Shown here: positions 9,319 through 17,942 of the stretch, one piece after another
Layout of the letters: every line of letters starts with the position of its first letter
Position numbering within the stretch: the first letter of the stretch is position 1
Assembly: GCA_017792465.1 (NCBI GenBank)
Contig: CP051234.1
Location: 2,172,606-2,236,605, forward strand
Length of the DNA: 64,000 nucleotides
From: Filomicrobium sp.
GTDB lineage: Bacteria > Pseudomonadota > Alphaproteobacteria > Rhizobiales > Hyphomicrobiaceae
Reading direction: 5' to 3'
Notes under the pieces: generated by a model
The model's database searches: none
What the model saw: only the letters and a program-made list of their open reading frames with translations
Told to the model about the DNA's origin: nothing
Translations under genes and position numbers: made by a program

Positions 9319-9535
9319 CTGATGGCATCACCGCTTTATTCAGTCTGGAAATTGCTCAGCGACGGCAATACGCGATATTTCTGGGTCTACATCATGACCG
9401 GCCTCGTGCTGACAGCGCTTTTGTCTTGGCGATTTTGCGGCTCACGGTGCTGTCCTCGGCGTTCCTCAATTACAAGACGATTGCCGCTTTTGTCGCCTCG
9501 ATCTGGTGGCGCTGGGCGTCCAAGGGTAAGTCACC
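9319..9535 (+). pseudogene. Possible frameshifted N-terminal fragment of a membrane protein
   Basis: From about 9319 one frame reads MASPLYSVWKLLSDGNTRYF followed by a hydrophobic helix (VYIMTGLVLTALLSWRF). After about 9440 that frame turns into Arg/Ser-rich nonsense, while the next frame reads FLNYKTIAAFVASIWWRW, again membrane-like. The switch suggests a frameshift in a once longer gene. The first part resembles N-termini I associate with sterol desaturase/fatty acid hydroxylase-type proteins, but no histidine boxes are present, so that is only a guess. Confidence 0.3.
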
Positions 9536-9615
9536 ACGAGGCTTATTGTTTGCAGCAACGGACCGACCTGAATTGGCCTCTTGAGCCTGTCGCCTCCAAG
9601 CCAGTGGATCGGCCA

Positions 9616-9645
9616 ACAAAAAACGCGCGCCGGTTGGCGCGCGTT
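9616..9645 (-). terminator. Rho-independent terminator of the phasin-like gene
   Basis: Read on the minus strand, AACGCGCGCC (9645-9636) pairs with GGCGCGCGTT (9631-9622), followed by TTTTGTTGG. It lies about 80 bases beyond the stop at 9728. Confidence 0.8.
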
Positions 9646-9727
9646 GTGTTCTATCGAGGCTAAACGGGATGAAGCTGGAACCGCGAGAAACAGCCACTCA
9701 GCGCCCGCCTGCGTCGTCCCTTCCGCC

Positions 9728-10228
9728 TTACTTCTTGTTCAAATTGTCGGTCCACATCGACATGGCCGACGCCATGTTCCGCTGCCACATCTCGGCGGCC
9801 TGCATCCACATCTGGAATGGCGCCATCGCCATGCCGGACATGCCCGGAGGCATCGCACCGGCTCCAGGCATTCCGCTCATGCCCGCCTGTTGGAACTTCT
9901 TCATCTGCTCCATGAACTCGTTGGGCGATGCCATGGACACGTTCGGAGACTTGAGCTGGCTCGACCAGGCGTCCATCAACTGATCCATCATCTGCAGCTG
10001 CATGCGGGACGTTTCCTGCATCTGCGAACGCGCCGCATCGATCATGTTATCCGGCCAGCCCATGGCTTTGGAGGCCTGAGCCATTTGGTCGAAGACCTTG
10101 CTGGAGTATTCCTCGTTCGCTCTGGCCATCTGATCGCGCCATTGCGCCAGCGCGTCAAAAGCAGCGCCTGCGGCCTTCCTTGCTTCATCGCTAAGGCCCG
10201 CACCACTTGAAAAACCTGAATTCACCAT
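9728..10228 (-). CDS. Phasin-like / polyhydroxyalkanoate granule-associated protein (tentative)
   Basis: 166 residues from ATG 10228, which has GAGGAG upstream; the frame stays open to 10357 but without a better start. The protein is amphipathic-helical and Met/Gln-rich: FDALAQWRDQMARANEEYSS, repeated MQ/MM in MQETSRMQLQMMDQLMDAW, and a C-terminal PFQMWMQAAEMWQRNMASAM with regularly spaced Trp and Met. A GM-rich linker (about 118-140) precedes the last helix. This resembles phasins and PhaE/PhaM-type granule proteins, which coat PHA granules, but no family signature is decisive. It is transcribed alone. Confidence 0.5.
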   Translation of the reverse strand: MVNSGFSSGAGLSDEARKAAGAAFDALAQWRDQMARANEEYSSKVFDQMAQASKAMGWPDNMIDAARSQMQETSRMQLQMMDQLMDAWSSQLKSPNVSMASPNEFMEQMKKFQQAGMSGMPGAGAMPPGMSGMAMAPFQMWMQAAEMWQRNMASAMSMWTDNLNKK

Positions 10229-10810
10229 TCCAATTGCTCCTCGCGCTGGACTAAGTCTTGACGGCCTAACCGTTGGATTATCATGATCGTTCCGTGACAT
10301 CTTGAAATGCGCAAGATCAACTCGGATCGAAGCTATTGTTTTTTCCTCGCCGTCCATTGAGCCATCGGCTTAGAGAACGTAAAGAGGGTGTGCTCACTAG
10401 ACTCCTTGGCACTTGCGCGCTTCGGATTGGAGGCAGTGTGGCAAAAAGATCGGCAGCAAGCAACGAACACGCGCCAGGGGAAACCTAGGCGAATAGGCGT
10501 AAGTTCCGTTATTTTCCGTCAAACCTGTCGTTCCAATGGCCTAGCCGCCGGGCAGCGGGCCCAAAAATTGCCGGCCCCTGCCATTGTAATTTGGGTGGCT
10601 TAGCTCCTAGTTAGAAATCAGGGCTGGCCATTTTCAACTTTCCGGACGGTTCTTTCACGATCCAGCGGACATCTGCAAACACCAACATTGTCCTCAGGTT
10701 GCCTGCGCATCCATTGGCCATGCGAAACGTTTTGCGGCGCGGCATAGCTTTGAGCGCCTGCGTAATCATCGCACTAGCGGGCGCTCACGCCCTAGTGTAA
10801 ATGAGCGAAC
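10229..10810. other. 582-base intergenic region between divergent genes
   Basis: Separates the phasin-like gene (minus) from lepA (plus), so both promoters should lie here. A 26-codon frame at 10720-10800 is listed separately. A 71-codon frame at 10388-10603 shows no coding character. No RNA gene or clear promoter was recognised. Confidence 0.5.
10720..10800 (+). CDS. Possible 26-residue hydrophobic leader peptide upstream of lepA
   Basis: ATG 10720 to TAA 10800 encodes MRNVLRRGIALSACVIIALA plus six residues: a basic N-terminus and a hydrophobic core, like a lone signal anchor. It stops ten bases before the lepA ATG, compatible with translational coupling. No convincing Shine-Dalgarno precedes it, so it may be a chance frame. 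Confidence 0.2.
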   Translation: MRNVLRRGIALSACVIIALAGAHALV

Positions 10811-12613
10811 ATGACCGACACATCGCATATCCGAAATTTCTCAATTATCGCGCATATCGACCACGGCAAATCAACTTTGTCAGACCGGCTTATTCAACTG
10901 ACCGGCGGTGCGACCGAGCGCGAAATGAAAGAGCAGATGCTCGACTCGATGGACATCGAGCGCGAGCGTGGAATCACGATCAAGGCGCAGACCGTCCGGC
11001 TCAACTACAAGCACTCCGACGGCAAGACCTATCAGCTCAATCTGATGGATACGCCAGGCCACGTCGACTTTGCCTACGAAGTCTCGCGGTCACTGGCAGC
11101 GTGCGAAGGCGCGATCCTCGTTGTCGATGCCTCGCAAGGGGTGGAAGCGCAGACACTCGCAAACGTCTACACGGCGCTCGACAACGATCTTGAGATCCTG
11201 CCGGTTCTCAACAAGGTCGACCTGCCGGCCGCCGACGTTGACCGGGTCAAGGAGCAGATCGAGGACGTGATCGGGCTTGATGCTTCAGAAGCCGTGCCGA
11301 TTTCGGCGAAGACCGGCTTGAACGTCGCCGCCGTGCTCGATGCCATCGTTGAAAAGCTGCCGCCGCCGAAAGGCGATGCGACGAAGCCCTTGAAAGCGAT
11401 GCTGGTCGACAGCTGGTATGACGCCTATCTCGGCGTCATCGTGCTCGTTCGCGTCATCGATGGCGTCCTGAAAAAGGGGCAGAAAATCAAGCTGATGTCG
11501 ACGGGTGCGGTGCATCCTGTCGAGCGCGTCGGGATATTCCGGCCTAAGCAGGAAATGCTGCAAGAACTCGGGCCGGGCGAAATCGGCTTTTTCACTGCGG
11601 CCATCAAAGAAGTTGCCGATACGCGTGTCGGCGATACGGTGACGGATGAGAAGAAGCCGTGCGCCGATATGCTGCCCGGCTTCCGGCCGGCTCAGCCCGT
11701 CGTGTTCTGCGGGTTGTTTCCAGTCGACGCGGCCGATTTCGAAGATTTGCGCGAAGCGATGGGGCGGCTTCGGCTCAATGATGCGAGCTTCTCGTTCGAG
11801 ACCGAAAGCTCGGCGGCGCTTGGGTTTGGTTTCCGCTGCGGATTCTTGGGGCTTCTGCACCTTGAAATCATCACCGAGCGGTTGGAGCGCGAGTTTAATC
11901 TCGACCTCATCACCACGGCGCCATCGGTCGTCTACAACATCCACATGAACGACGGTGAATTGATCGAGATGCACAACCCGGCGGATATGCCGGATGTCGT
12001 CAAGATCGACCGGATCGAAGAGCCGTGGATTAAGGCGACGATCATGGTGCCCGACGAGTATCTCGGGCCTGTTCTGAAATTGTGCCAGGAGCGGCGTGGG
12101 CGGCAGACGGATCTGACCTATGCGGGCTCCAGGGCCATGGCCGTTTATGAGCTTCCGCTCAACGAAGTCGTTTTTGACTTTTACGACCGGCTGAAGTCGA
12201 TCTCGAAGGGTTATGCGTCGTTCGATTATCAGCTGATCGGATACGAGCCCGGCGACCTTGTTAAAATGTCGATCCTGGTCAACGCCGAACCTGTCGATGC
12301 GCTGTCGATGATCGTCCACCGCAGCCGCGCGGAAAGCCGGGGCCGGGTGATGTGCGAAAAGCTCAAGGATCTCATTCCGCAGCACATGTTCCAGATCCCG
12401 GTGCAGGCGGCGATCGGCGGGCGCATTATTGCACGCGAGACGATCCGGGCGTTGCGCAAGGATGTTCTGGCCAAATGCTATGGCGGAGACATCTCGCGTA
12501 AACGCAAGCTGCTCGACAAGCAGAAGGCGGGTAAGAAGAAAATGCGCCAGTTCGGCAAAGTCGAGATCCCGCAAGAGGCGTTCATCGCCGCATTGAAGAT
12601 GGACGACAATTGA
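10811..12613 (+). CDS. lepA: Elongation factor 4 (LepA), ribosomal back-translocase GTPase
   Basis: 600 residues, the standard length. G1 [16 protein letters not shown] near residue 15, switch region [14 protein letters not shown]3 DTPGHVDF, G4 NKVD and G5 SAKTG are all present. Domain II and the EF-G-like domains III and V follow, and the LepA-specific C-terminal domain ends [19 protein letters not shown]. LepA acts on stalled or assembling ribosomes at high ionic strength. The ATG at 10811 fits the conserved N-terminus ([20 protein letters not shown]). It is monocistronic here; signal peptidase lepB, its E. coli partner, is not adjacent. Confidence 0.97.
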   Translation: MTDTSHIRNFSIIAHIDHGKSTLSDRLIQLTGGATEREMKEQMLDSMDIERERGITIKAQTVRLNYKHSDGKTYQLNLMDTPGHVDFAYEVSRSLAACEGAILVVDASQGVEAQTLANVYTALDNDLEILPVLNKVDLPAADVDRVKEQIEDVIGLDASEAVPISAKTGLNVAAVLDAIVEKLPPPKGDATKPLKAMLVDSWYDAYLGVIVLVRVIDGVLKKGQKIKLMSTGAVHPVERVGIFRPKQEMLQELGPGEIGFFTAAIKEVADTRVGDTVTDEKKPCADMLPGFRPAQPVVFCGLFPVDAADFEDLREAMGRLRLNDASFSFETESSAALGFGFRCGFLGLLHLEIITERLEREFNLDLITTAPSVVYNIHMNDGELIEMHNPADMPDVVKIDRIEEPWIKATIMVPDEYLGPVLKLCQERRGRQTDLTYAGSRAMAVYELPLNEVVFDFYDRLKSISKGYASFDYQLIGYEPGDLVKMSILVNAEPVDALSMIVHRSRAESRGRVMCEKLKDLIPQHMFQIPVQAAIGGRIIARETIRALRKDVLAKCYGGDISRKRKLLDKQKAGKKKMRQFGKVEIPQEAFIAALKMDDN

Positions 12614-12730
12614 GAGCGCGTATCTGAAGCGGGGAACGGCGTTTAACTCAGTCGTCTTTGGCGCTGCGTCCGGCGTATTCCGCGTCGCGTCAGGTGGTTC
12701 CAGGTGACGCGATCGCGGACGTGTTGGGCG

Positions 12731-13222
12731 TCAATGCTGAAGTTCGGATTGTCTTGGCAGTGCCGAGGGGAGGTGTGCTTCACGCAGGTCATGCGCGATG
12801 ATTTTCGCGTGCGTGTCGCCACGGTTGAGGAAATGGACGTGGACCTCATTGGCACCGAGGGTTGCGCCGACGCGACGGACTTCGGCCAAATTCAAGGACG
12901 GCGCGGAATGTTGCGCGAAACCGGCAGCCAGCACGGTTCGTTGACCGTTTCCGGACGACCTGACGAGCAGATAATTGGCATCGGAAATTTCAGGGCATCC
13001 AATCAGCGAATGGACCGTGTGAATATAATCGGTCCCGGACGCGCCGCGCCAGAATACCTGTAGAGCTGTATCGAAAAGTTCGTCGCTAACACCGGCACTG
13101 ATAGGGCTACTGGCAGAGCTACCTACAGGCGACGTTTCTTTCGTCGCCGGCTTTCCACCAACGTCTTTGGCGTCTTCGACGCGTCCGCGCAGGGGACGGA
13201 ATTTCAGATCGTCGGACGACAT
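12731..13222 (-). CDS. Hypothetical protein, 163 aa
   Basis: ATG 13222 gives MSSDDLKFRPLRGRVEDAKD; the frame is open a little further up. The first 55 residues are polar, Ser/Pro-rich and probably disordered. From SDELFDTALQVFWRGAS the sequence looks folded, with alternating hydrophobic residues (YIHTVHSLIGCPEI, ANYLLVRSSGNG, ANEVHVHFLNRGD). No known family or catalytic motif is recognised. It lies between lepA (convergent) and nrdJ (same strand, upstream, 319 bases away). Confidence 0.5.
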   Translation of the reverse strand: MSSDDLKFRPLRGRVEDAKDVGGKPATKETSPVGSSASSPISAGVSDELFDTALQVFWRGASGTDYIHTVHSLIGCPEISDANYLLVRSSGNGQRTVLAAGFAQHSAPSLNLAEVRRVGATLGANEVHVHFLNRGDTHAKIIAHDLREAHLPSALPRQSELQH

Positions 13223-13541
13223 GGGGTTCAAACGCTCACAATACAAAAAACACAAAACAACCCTGCCGATATTTTGCCGGCTTTTTTTAATATAGAGCTA
13301 ATCTGCGACAATTTGCCAGTCCAGATGCGAGACAAGATTACTTTTCTTGGCTCTCGTTGCGCAAGCGGCTGCGCTGTTTTGTGCCAGAATGGGAATTCCC
13401 CATTTCGGCCCCTCGCAATTTGCGCAGCCTTTCCAATCTTCTGGCCAATTTCCTGCCCAATTCGCTGGCAGTTTTCGGCGACATAACGTTGAACGTTGTC
13501 ATTCAAATGACTCACGCTGTCGCTGATGTGATCCCCGTTTC
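13223..13541. other. 319-base gap, AT-rich core, no supported gene
   Basis: Bases about 13240-13320 are clearly AT-richer than the neighbourhood and may hold the promoter of the minus-strand gene ending at 12731. A 112-codon minus frame (13228-13566) overlaps the 3' end of nrdJ and lacks a Shine-Dalgarno; I do not call it. Confidence 0.4.
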
Positions 13542-15968
13542 TCAATCGCATTGCGAATACCCACACCGTTCACAAGTCCAGCAGCCTTCTCGGCGGACAT
13601 ATCCCGCTGCGCCACAGCGCGGACATTGCTTCACCGACGAGTTCCCAACTGCTTGAGGAGCCAACTCCGCTGACGGCTTTTGTGTTCCCAGGCTGTGCAC
13701 TTCAATTTCGCCGGAGGCGATTGATCGAAGGTTTTGAGTTTCCGTCGAAATCTCCGCACCTTCGGACTGCGGGAGAAAACCGATACTGCGCATGTGGTTT
13801 TCGATTATCTCACCGATGGCGGCCTGCAAGCTGGGGACGTAACGGCCGGAGATCCAGCGCCCGCCTTGCGGATCGAAGATCGCCTGTAGTTCTTCTGCGA
13901 CAAACGACACGTCGCCGCCGCGGCGAAATACGGCCGAGATCATCCGCGTCAACGCTACCGTCCAGGAATAATGTTCGAGGCTCTTGGTGTTGATGAAGAT
14001 TTCGTAGGGGCAAAGCCTGCCGTCGCGCACGATATCGTTGATCGTGACGTAAAGCGCGTGCTCGCTGCCTGGCCATTTGAGCTTATAGGTCTTGCCTTCC
14101 AGGCTGGGTGCCCGTTCGAGCGGCTTAGCGAGGTAGACGACCTCTGCGGACGCTTCATCGGACGATGGTTTGGGGACTGGTTCAGGAGCTGGCGGCTCAG
14201 GGGCTGATGTGACGCCGGCGGGCGTGTCCTCGCACTGCTCGCAATGGTCGGATGCGTCCGCTGCGGGTGACTTCGACAGGACGGCCCCGCGAACGTCAGA
14301 TGGGCGATACGTGGTGCAGCCCTTCAAACCCAGTTCGTAGGCCTGCCGGTAGATTCCCTCGAAGTCCTCGAAGCTGATATCAGCCGGGCAATTGACGGTC
14401 TTCGAAATCGAGCTGTCGCAATATTTCTGGACCGCCGCCTGCATCCTGACGTGATCGGCGGGCTTCAAGTCCTGCGCCGTTACAAAGTAGTCCGGCAGTG
14501 GCGATGGGATGTCGTCGGCATGCAGCTGCGCATAGCGGGCGTGGGCGAAATCCTCGACGGTTTCGGTTTTGTGGCTGCCGTCGGCTTCAAGCACGCGGCG
14601 CTCATAGATGAAATCGAACACCGGCTCGATGCCGCTTGAGACATTGCCGGCGAGCAAAGAGATCGTTCCTGTCGGTGCGATTGTCGTCAGGCATCCGTTG
14701 CGCAAGCCGTTTGCGCGCACAGCTTCGCGAACGCGGTCATCGAGCCGCTCGAACATTCCCGAAGCAAGAAAGGCTTCGGCTTCAAAAAGCGGGAAGGTTC
14801 CTTTTTCGATCGCGAGGTTTGAACTCGTGAGGTAAGCGGCTTCCTGAATGGTCCGCATCCACTCGCCGGCCAATTTCTCGGCGCGCGGGCTGTCATAGCT
14901 GACGCCGCACATGATAAGCGCATCGGCCAGACCGGTAATGCCGAGCCCCATACGGCGCTTGGCTTTGGCTTCTTCTGCCTGTTCGGGCAACGGAAATTCA
15001 GACACGTCGATGACGTTGTCGAGGAAGCGGACAGCGACCTCCGCGCGCTCAGCCAAAGTCTGCTGATCGAGCCTTGCATTGAGCGTGAACGGGTCTCGGA
15101 CGAATACCGTCAAATTGAGCGCGCCCAAAAGACAGGCCCCGTTCGGCGGCAGCGGCTGTTCTCCGCATGGGTTCGTCGCGTGGATCGATTCGCAATAGTT
15201 GAGGTTATTGAGTGCGTTGACGCGGTCGATGAAAATGACGCCCGGTTCGGCGAAGGCATACGTCGCCTGCATGATGCGGGCCCACAGATCTCGGGCGCGA
15301 ACTGTGCGATAGACCTTGCCGCCAAAGACCAGGTCCCAGTCTTTGTCTTCTGAAACCGCATCCATCAGCGCGTCGGGCACCAGGACGGACAGGTTGAAAT
15401 TGGTGAGCCGGCCGGCCTTACTTTTCGCGTCGATGAATTCTTCGATGTCGGGATGATCGGCGCGCAACGTCCCCATCATGGCGCCGCGTCTCGAACCCGC
15501 CGACATGATCGTGCGGCACATGGCGTCCCAGACATCCATGAAGCTGACGGGACCTGAGGCGTCTGCGCCGATACTCACCACCGGAGCGCCGCGCGGGCGC
15601 AACGTTGAGAAGTCGACGCCGATGCCGCCGCCCATCTGCATGGTCAGCGCCGCGGATTTGACTGCTTCGAAGATACCTCCCAGATCGTCAGGCACCTTAT
15701 CCATGACGAAACAGTTGAAGAGCGTGACCTGCCGGTCGCTGCCAGCGCCCGCTAGAATACGGCCTCCGGGGAGGAAACCGAAATCGGACATGGCAGCCTG
15801 AAAACGTCCAGCCCAGGCCGCGCGATCCATTTCGGAGCCAGGCTCGACCGACGCCGCGGCCCTGGCGACCCGGCGAAATGTCTCTTCCAGGGAATGGTCG
15901 ACAGCGTCTCCGCCAGGCTGGCGCAGGCGGTACTTCATCTCCCAGATTTCGTTGGCGATCGGCACCAT
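13542..15968 (-). CDS. nrdJ: Adenosylcobalamin-dependent (class II) ribonucleoside-diphosphate reductase
   Basis: Makes deoxynucleotides from ribonucleotides using a B12-generated thiyl radical. ATG 15968 (MVPIANEIWEMKYRLRQPGG) gives 808 aa; upstream in-frame codons to 16046 are unlikely. The first redox Cys is in LFNCFVMDK; MGGGIGVDFSTLRPRGAPV is the substrate/allosteric region; NPCGEQPL carries the radical Cys. APTGTISLLAGNVSSGIEP follows, then a TSCPD-type domain (about 640-740) and a C-terminal zinc-ribbon/redox tail CPRCGAAGYVRREGCWTCERCG. No cobalamin riboswitch is apparent upstream. It works aerobically and anaerobically. Confidence 0.95.
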   Translation of the reverse strand: MVPIANEIWEMKYRLRQPGGDAVDHSLEETFRRVARAAASVEPGSEMDRAAWAGRFQAAMSDFGFLPGGRILAGAGSDRQVTLFNCFVMDKVPDDLGGIFEAVKSAALTMQMGGGIGVDFSTLRPRGAPVVSIGADASGPVSFMDVWDAMCRTIMSAGSRRGAMMGTLRADHPDIEEFIDAKSKAGRLTNFNLSVLVPDALMDAVSEDKDWDLVFGGKVYRTVRARDLWARIMQATYAFAEPGVIFIDRVNALNNLNYCESIHATNPCGEQPLPPNGACLLGALNLTVFVRDPFTLNARLDQQTLAERAEVAVRFLDNVIDVSEFPLPEQAEEAKAKRRMGLGITGLADALIMCGVSYDSPRAEKLAGEWMRTIQEAAYLTSSNLAIEKGTFPLFEAEAFLASGMFERLDDRVREAVRANGLRNGCLTTIAPTGTISLLAGNVSSGIEPVFDFIYERRVLEADGSHKTETVEDFAHARYAQLHADDIPSPLPDYFVTAQDLKPADHVRMQAAVQKYCDSSISKTVNCPADISFEDFEGIYRQAYELGLKGCTTYRPSDVRGAVLSKSPAADASDHCEQCEDTPAGVTSAPEPPAPEPVPKPSSDEASAEVVYLAKPLERAPSLEGKTYKLKWPGSEHALYVTINDIVRDGRLCPYEIFINTKSLEHYSWTVALTRMISAVFRRGGDVSFVAEELQAIFDPQGGRWISGRYVPSLQAAIGEIIENHMRSIGFLPQSEGAEISTETQNLRSIASGEIEVHSLGTQKPSAELAPQAVGNSSVKQCPRCGAAGYVRREGCWTCERCGYSQCD

Positions 15969-16082
15969 TAGGCATCTCTCAGAACGGCATTTCCTGGCGC
16001 ACGGCAAGCAAACTTGGCGCGCTTCAAGGACGTTGACGGATGCCAACCAGTATGGCGATCCACCGTTCCCAAGTCAACTAAT

Positions 16083-16097
16083 GTTCCATTAATGTTT
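16083..16097 (-). promoter_or_regulatory. Possible alphaproteobacterial LexA-like box upstream of nrdJ
   Basis: GTTC at 16083-16086, seven bases, then GTTT: one mismatch from the alphaproteobacterial SOS box GTTC-N7-GTTC, about 115 bases upstream of the nrdJ start. Induction of nucleotide reduction by DNA damage would make sense, but a single short near-match is weak evidence. Confidence 0.2.
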
Positions 16098-16166
16098 TTA
16101 TTTTGTTCTAATTCCGGGCGGCCTCGCTCAAACTTTGACTTGCGCGTCAAACTTGGGTTGCGGGGG

Positions 16167-16916
16167 CTATTCGACCGCGACTTTGGGGCTTTCGGTGGCG
16201 CCGATTTCGCCGGCTGCCTCCTGGCGTAGGCGCTCGCTGGCGGTGTCGATGCGTTCGATCAGCAGATTGCGGAATTCCTTACGCGGCATGCCGGGTGGGA
16301 TTGGCTCCAGGATCTCGACGACGATGGTCCCAGGGCGTCTGAGGATCGAACGGCGCGGCCAGAACATGCCGGAGTTAAGCGCGACCGGCACACAGGGGCG
16401 CTCCAAGCCTTCGTAAAGCGCCATGACGCCAGATTTATAATCGGGTGCTGCACCGGGTGGGCGCCGGGTGCCTTCGGGGAAGATGACGATGTCGCGGCCT
16501 TGACCGGCGCGATCGCGCGCGTCGCGGACCATCTGGCGCAAGGCGGCGGCCGCCTTATCCCGTCGCACGAGGATGTGCTCGAACTTGCGGGAGAACCAGC
16601 CGTAGAAGGGGATATGGCCAAGCTCGGCTTTCATAACCATGGCCGGATCGCGGAATAGCGGGATCAGCGCGAAGGTATCCCAGGCCGACTGGTGTTTGGC
16701 GGCGATGAGTGCTGCGCCATCGGGGAGGTTTTCCAGGCCGCGCACCTCCATTTTCGTTCCGACAATCAAGCGCAGCCACCACAACGAGGCGCGGGCGTGG
16801 GCGCGCAGCCCGGCCATCGCCCAACTGCGCGGGCCGAACAGCAGCGGTGAGCCAAACAGCAAGAAGACGGCCGTATTGACGTAGAAAACGATGAGGAAGA
16901 TGAGCGAGCGGAGCAT
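16167..16916 (-). CDS. plsC: 1-acyl-sn-glycerol-3-phosphate acyltransferase
   Basis: Acylates lysophosphatidic acid to phosphatidic acid at the inner membrane. 249 residues. A membrane segment lies at 3-25 (SLIFLIVFYVNTAVFLLFG). The catalytic HX4D box is HQSAWD at about 75-80, FPEGTRR (about 148) is the glycerophosphate-binding block, and VPVALNSG is block IV. It is last in the order ftsE-ftsX-ydcF-plsC, all on the minus strand, with 39 bases between it and the preceding ydcF-like gene. Confidence 0.93.
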   Translation of the reverse strand: MLRSLIFLIVFYVNTAVFLLFGSPLLFGPRSWAMAGLRAHARASLWWLRLIVGTKMEVRGLENLPDGAALIAAKHQSAWDTFALIPLFRDPAMVMKAELGHIPFYGWFSRKFEHILVRRDKAAAALRQMVRDARDRAGQGRDIVIFPEGTRRPPGAAPDYKSGVMALYEGLERPCVPVALNSGMFWPRRSILRRPGTIVVEILEPIPPGMPRKEFRNLLIERIDTASERLRQEAAGEIGATESPKVAVE

Positions 16917-16955
16917 CGCGGAAACTCTTGGGATCTTTGGCGGGCGGGCGGAGTG

Positions 16956-17753
16956 TTATCGCGCGCCGAAGTCGGCTTGGGCAAGCTGCAATTGGGAAGC
17001 GCGTCCGAGGTTGCTGGTTGCATGCGGCGGCGCCTTGGTTTCGGGAGCTTTGCCGGCTGGAAGCACCCAGGACGCGAGGATGCCGACGGCGGCTGGGAAC
17101 AACTTGGTGTACTCCGACAATAAGACTCGCGCGGTGCCGGGATTGAGCCACCATTCTTTTTGGCGGAAGTCGGGTGGCACGACTGGATGAGGGATGAAGC
17201 GGACGTTCGGCATCCGGTTTTCCATCTCCATCAAACTGCGACGCATATGGTAGCTCGCGGTGACGACGATCAGCGATTTGAAGCCGTGCTCACGGACCCA
17301 ATTCAGCGTTTCCAGCGCGTTGCCATGGGTGTTGAGGGCCTCGTAACCCAGATCAACACAGCATTCGATTTTCGATTTGGAGAGCCTCGCGCCCTTGATG
17401 AGGTCGGCTTTTTTGGTCTTACGGTTGACGCCGGTGATCAGTAGGCGGCCGGCCCGGTTCTGGGCGAGAAGGTTGAACCCGGCTTTGATGCGAAGCCTGC
17501 CGCCGGTCAGGACGACGATGCCATCGGCAGTCGCTTCTGAGCGTGGCGGCTCGCGCGTGACCTCTTGTGCGAACAGGATGAACCCGAACGCAAACAAGCT
17601 TAGGCTTACTGCAGCCAAGCCGAACAGCCATTTTGCGTTCCGCTTCAAGTTGCCTTCCGCTTCAAGGTCGCCGCCACCGTCATGCGAGCGCAAAAGGCCC
17701 GCTTGTCCCGTTTGTTTCGTATTCTCGATGCCGCGCAACGGATCTGCTGCCAT
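16956..17753 (-). CDS. YdcF/SanA-type DUF218 envelope protein
   Basis: 265 residues. An N-terminal polar stretch precedes a single membrane helix (WLFGLAAVSLSLFAFGFILFA, about 43-63), so the DUF218 domain should be periplasmic. That domain begins DGIVVLTGGRLRIKAGFNLL and includes HGNALETLNWVREHGFKSLIVVTASYHMRRS, the conserved DUF218 core. ElyC and SanA of this family affect envelope integrity; the biochemical activity is unclear. The C-terminal 45 residues are Pro/Ala/Gln-rich. It lies between ftsX and plsC, a linkage common in this group. Confidence 0.85.
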   Translation of the reverse strand: MAADPLRGIENTKQTGQAGLLRSHDGGGDLEAEGNLKRNAKWLFGLAAVSLSLFAFGFILFAQEVTREPPRSEATADGIVVLTGGRLRIKAGFNLLAQNRAGRLLITGVNRKTKKADLIKGARLSKSKIECCVDLGYEALNTHGNALETLNWVREHGFKSLIVVTASYHMRRSLMEMENRMPNVRFIPHPVVPPDFRQKEWWLNPGTARVLLSEYTKLFPAAVGILASWVLPAGKAPETKAPPHATSNLGRASQLQLAQADFGAR

Positions 17754-17942
17754 CAGATCGCTGAAAAATAACGTCTTTCACCGACCGCGAAACTGCGCGT
17801 TTTGTAAGACGCGGTACACTATCATCCCCTTAAGGCATGAAATACGCCGACTTCAACAAGATGAAGCAACTCTATAGCCCTGTGATGAAAATCCATCACG
17901 GTTTGCAGTTGGCACCAAGCGATTGCGACAGGCCTGTCGGGC

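Larger units (their letters stand above)
8954..9727. other. 774-base gap with a possible decayed membrane-protein gene and a terminator
   Basis: The part next to 8953 is the leader of the transglycosylase gene. Bases 9316-9535 carry a possible decayed gene (own entry) and 9616-9645 a minus-strand terminator (own entry). Open frames on the plus strand at 8666-9139 are shadows of the transglycosylase leader. Nothing else is recognised. Confidence 0.5.

Noticed and set aside
10388-10603. 71-codon plus-strand frame in the lepA upstream region
   Set aside because: No Shine-Dalgarno, no hydrophobic or domain pattern, and composition typical of non-coding sequence.
11285-12574. 429-codon minus-strand frame inside lepA
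   Set aside because: Antisense shadow of lepA with Arg/His/Asp-rich sequence and no domain.
13228-13566. 112-codon minus-strand frame between nrdJ and the 163-aa hypothetical gene
   Set aside because: Overlaps the nrdJ 3' end, has no Shine-Dalgarno, and its C-terminal half is in the AT-rich gap with no protein-like pattern.
15969-16166. Possible cobalamin riboswitch upstream of nrdJ
   Set aside because: The gap is short and no B12-box-like conserved core or suitable helices were found by eye.
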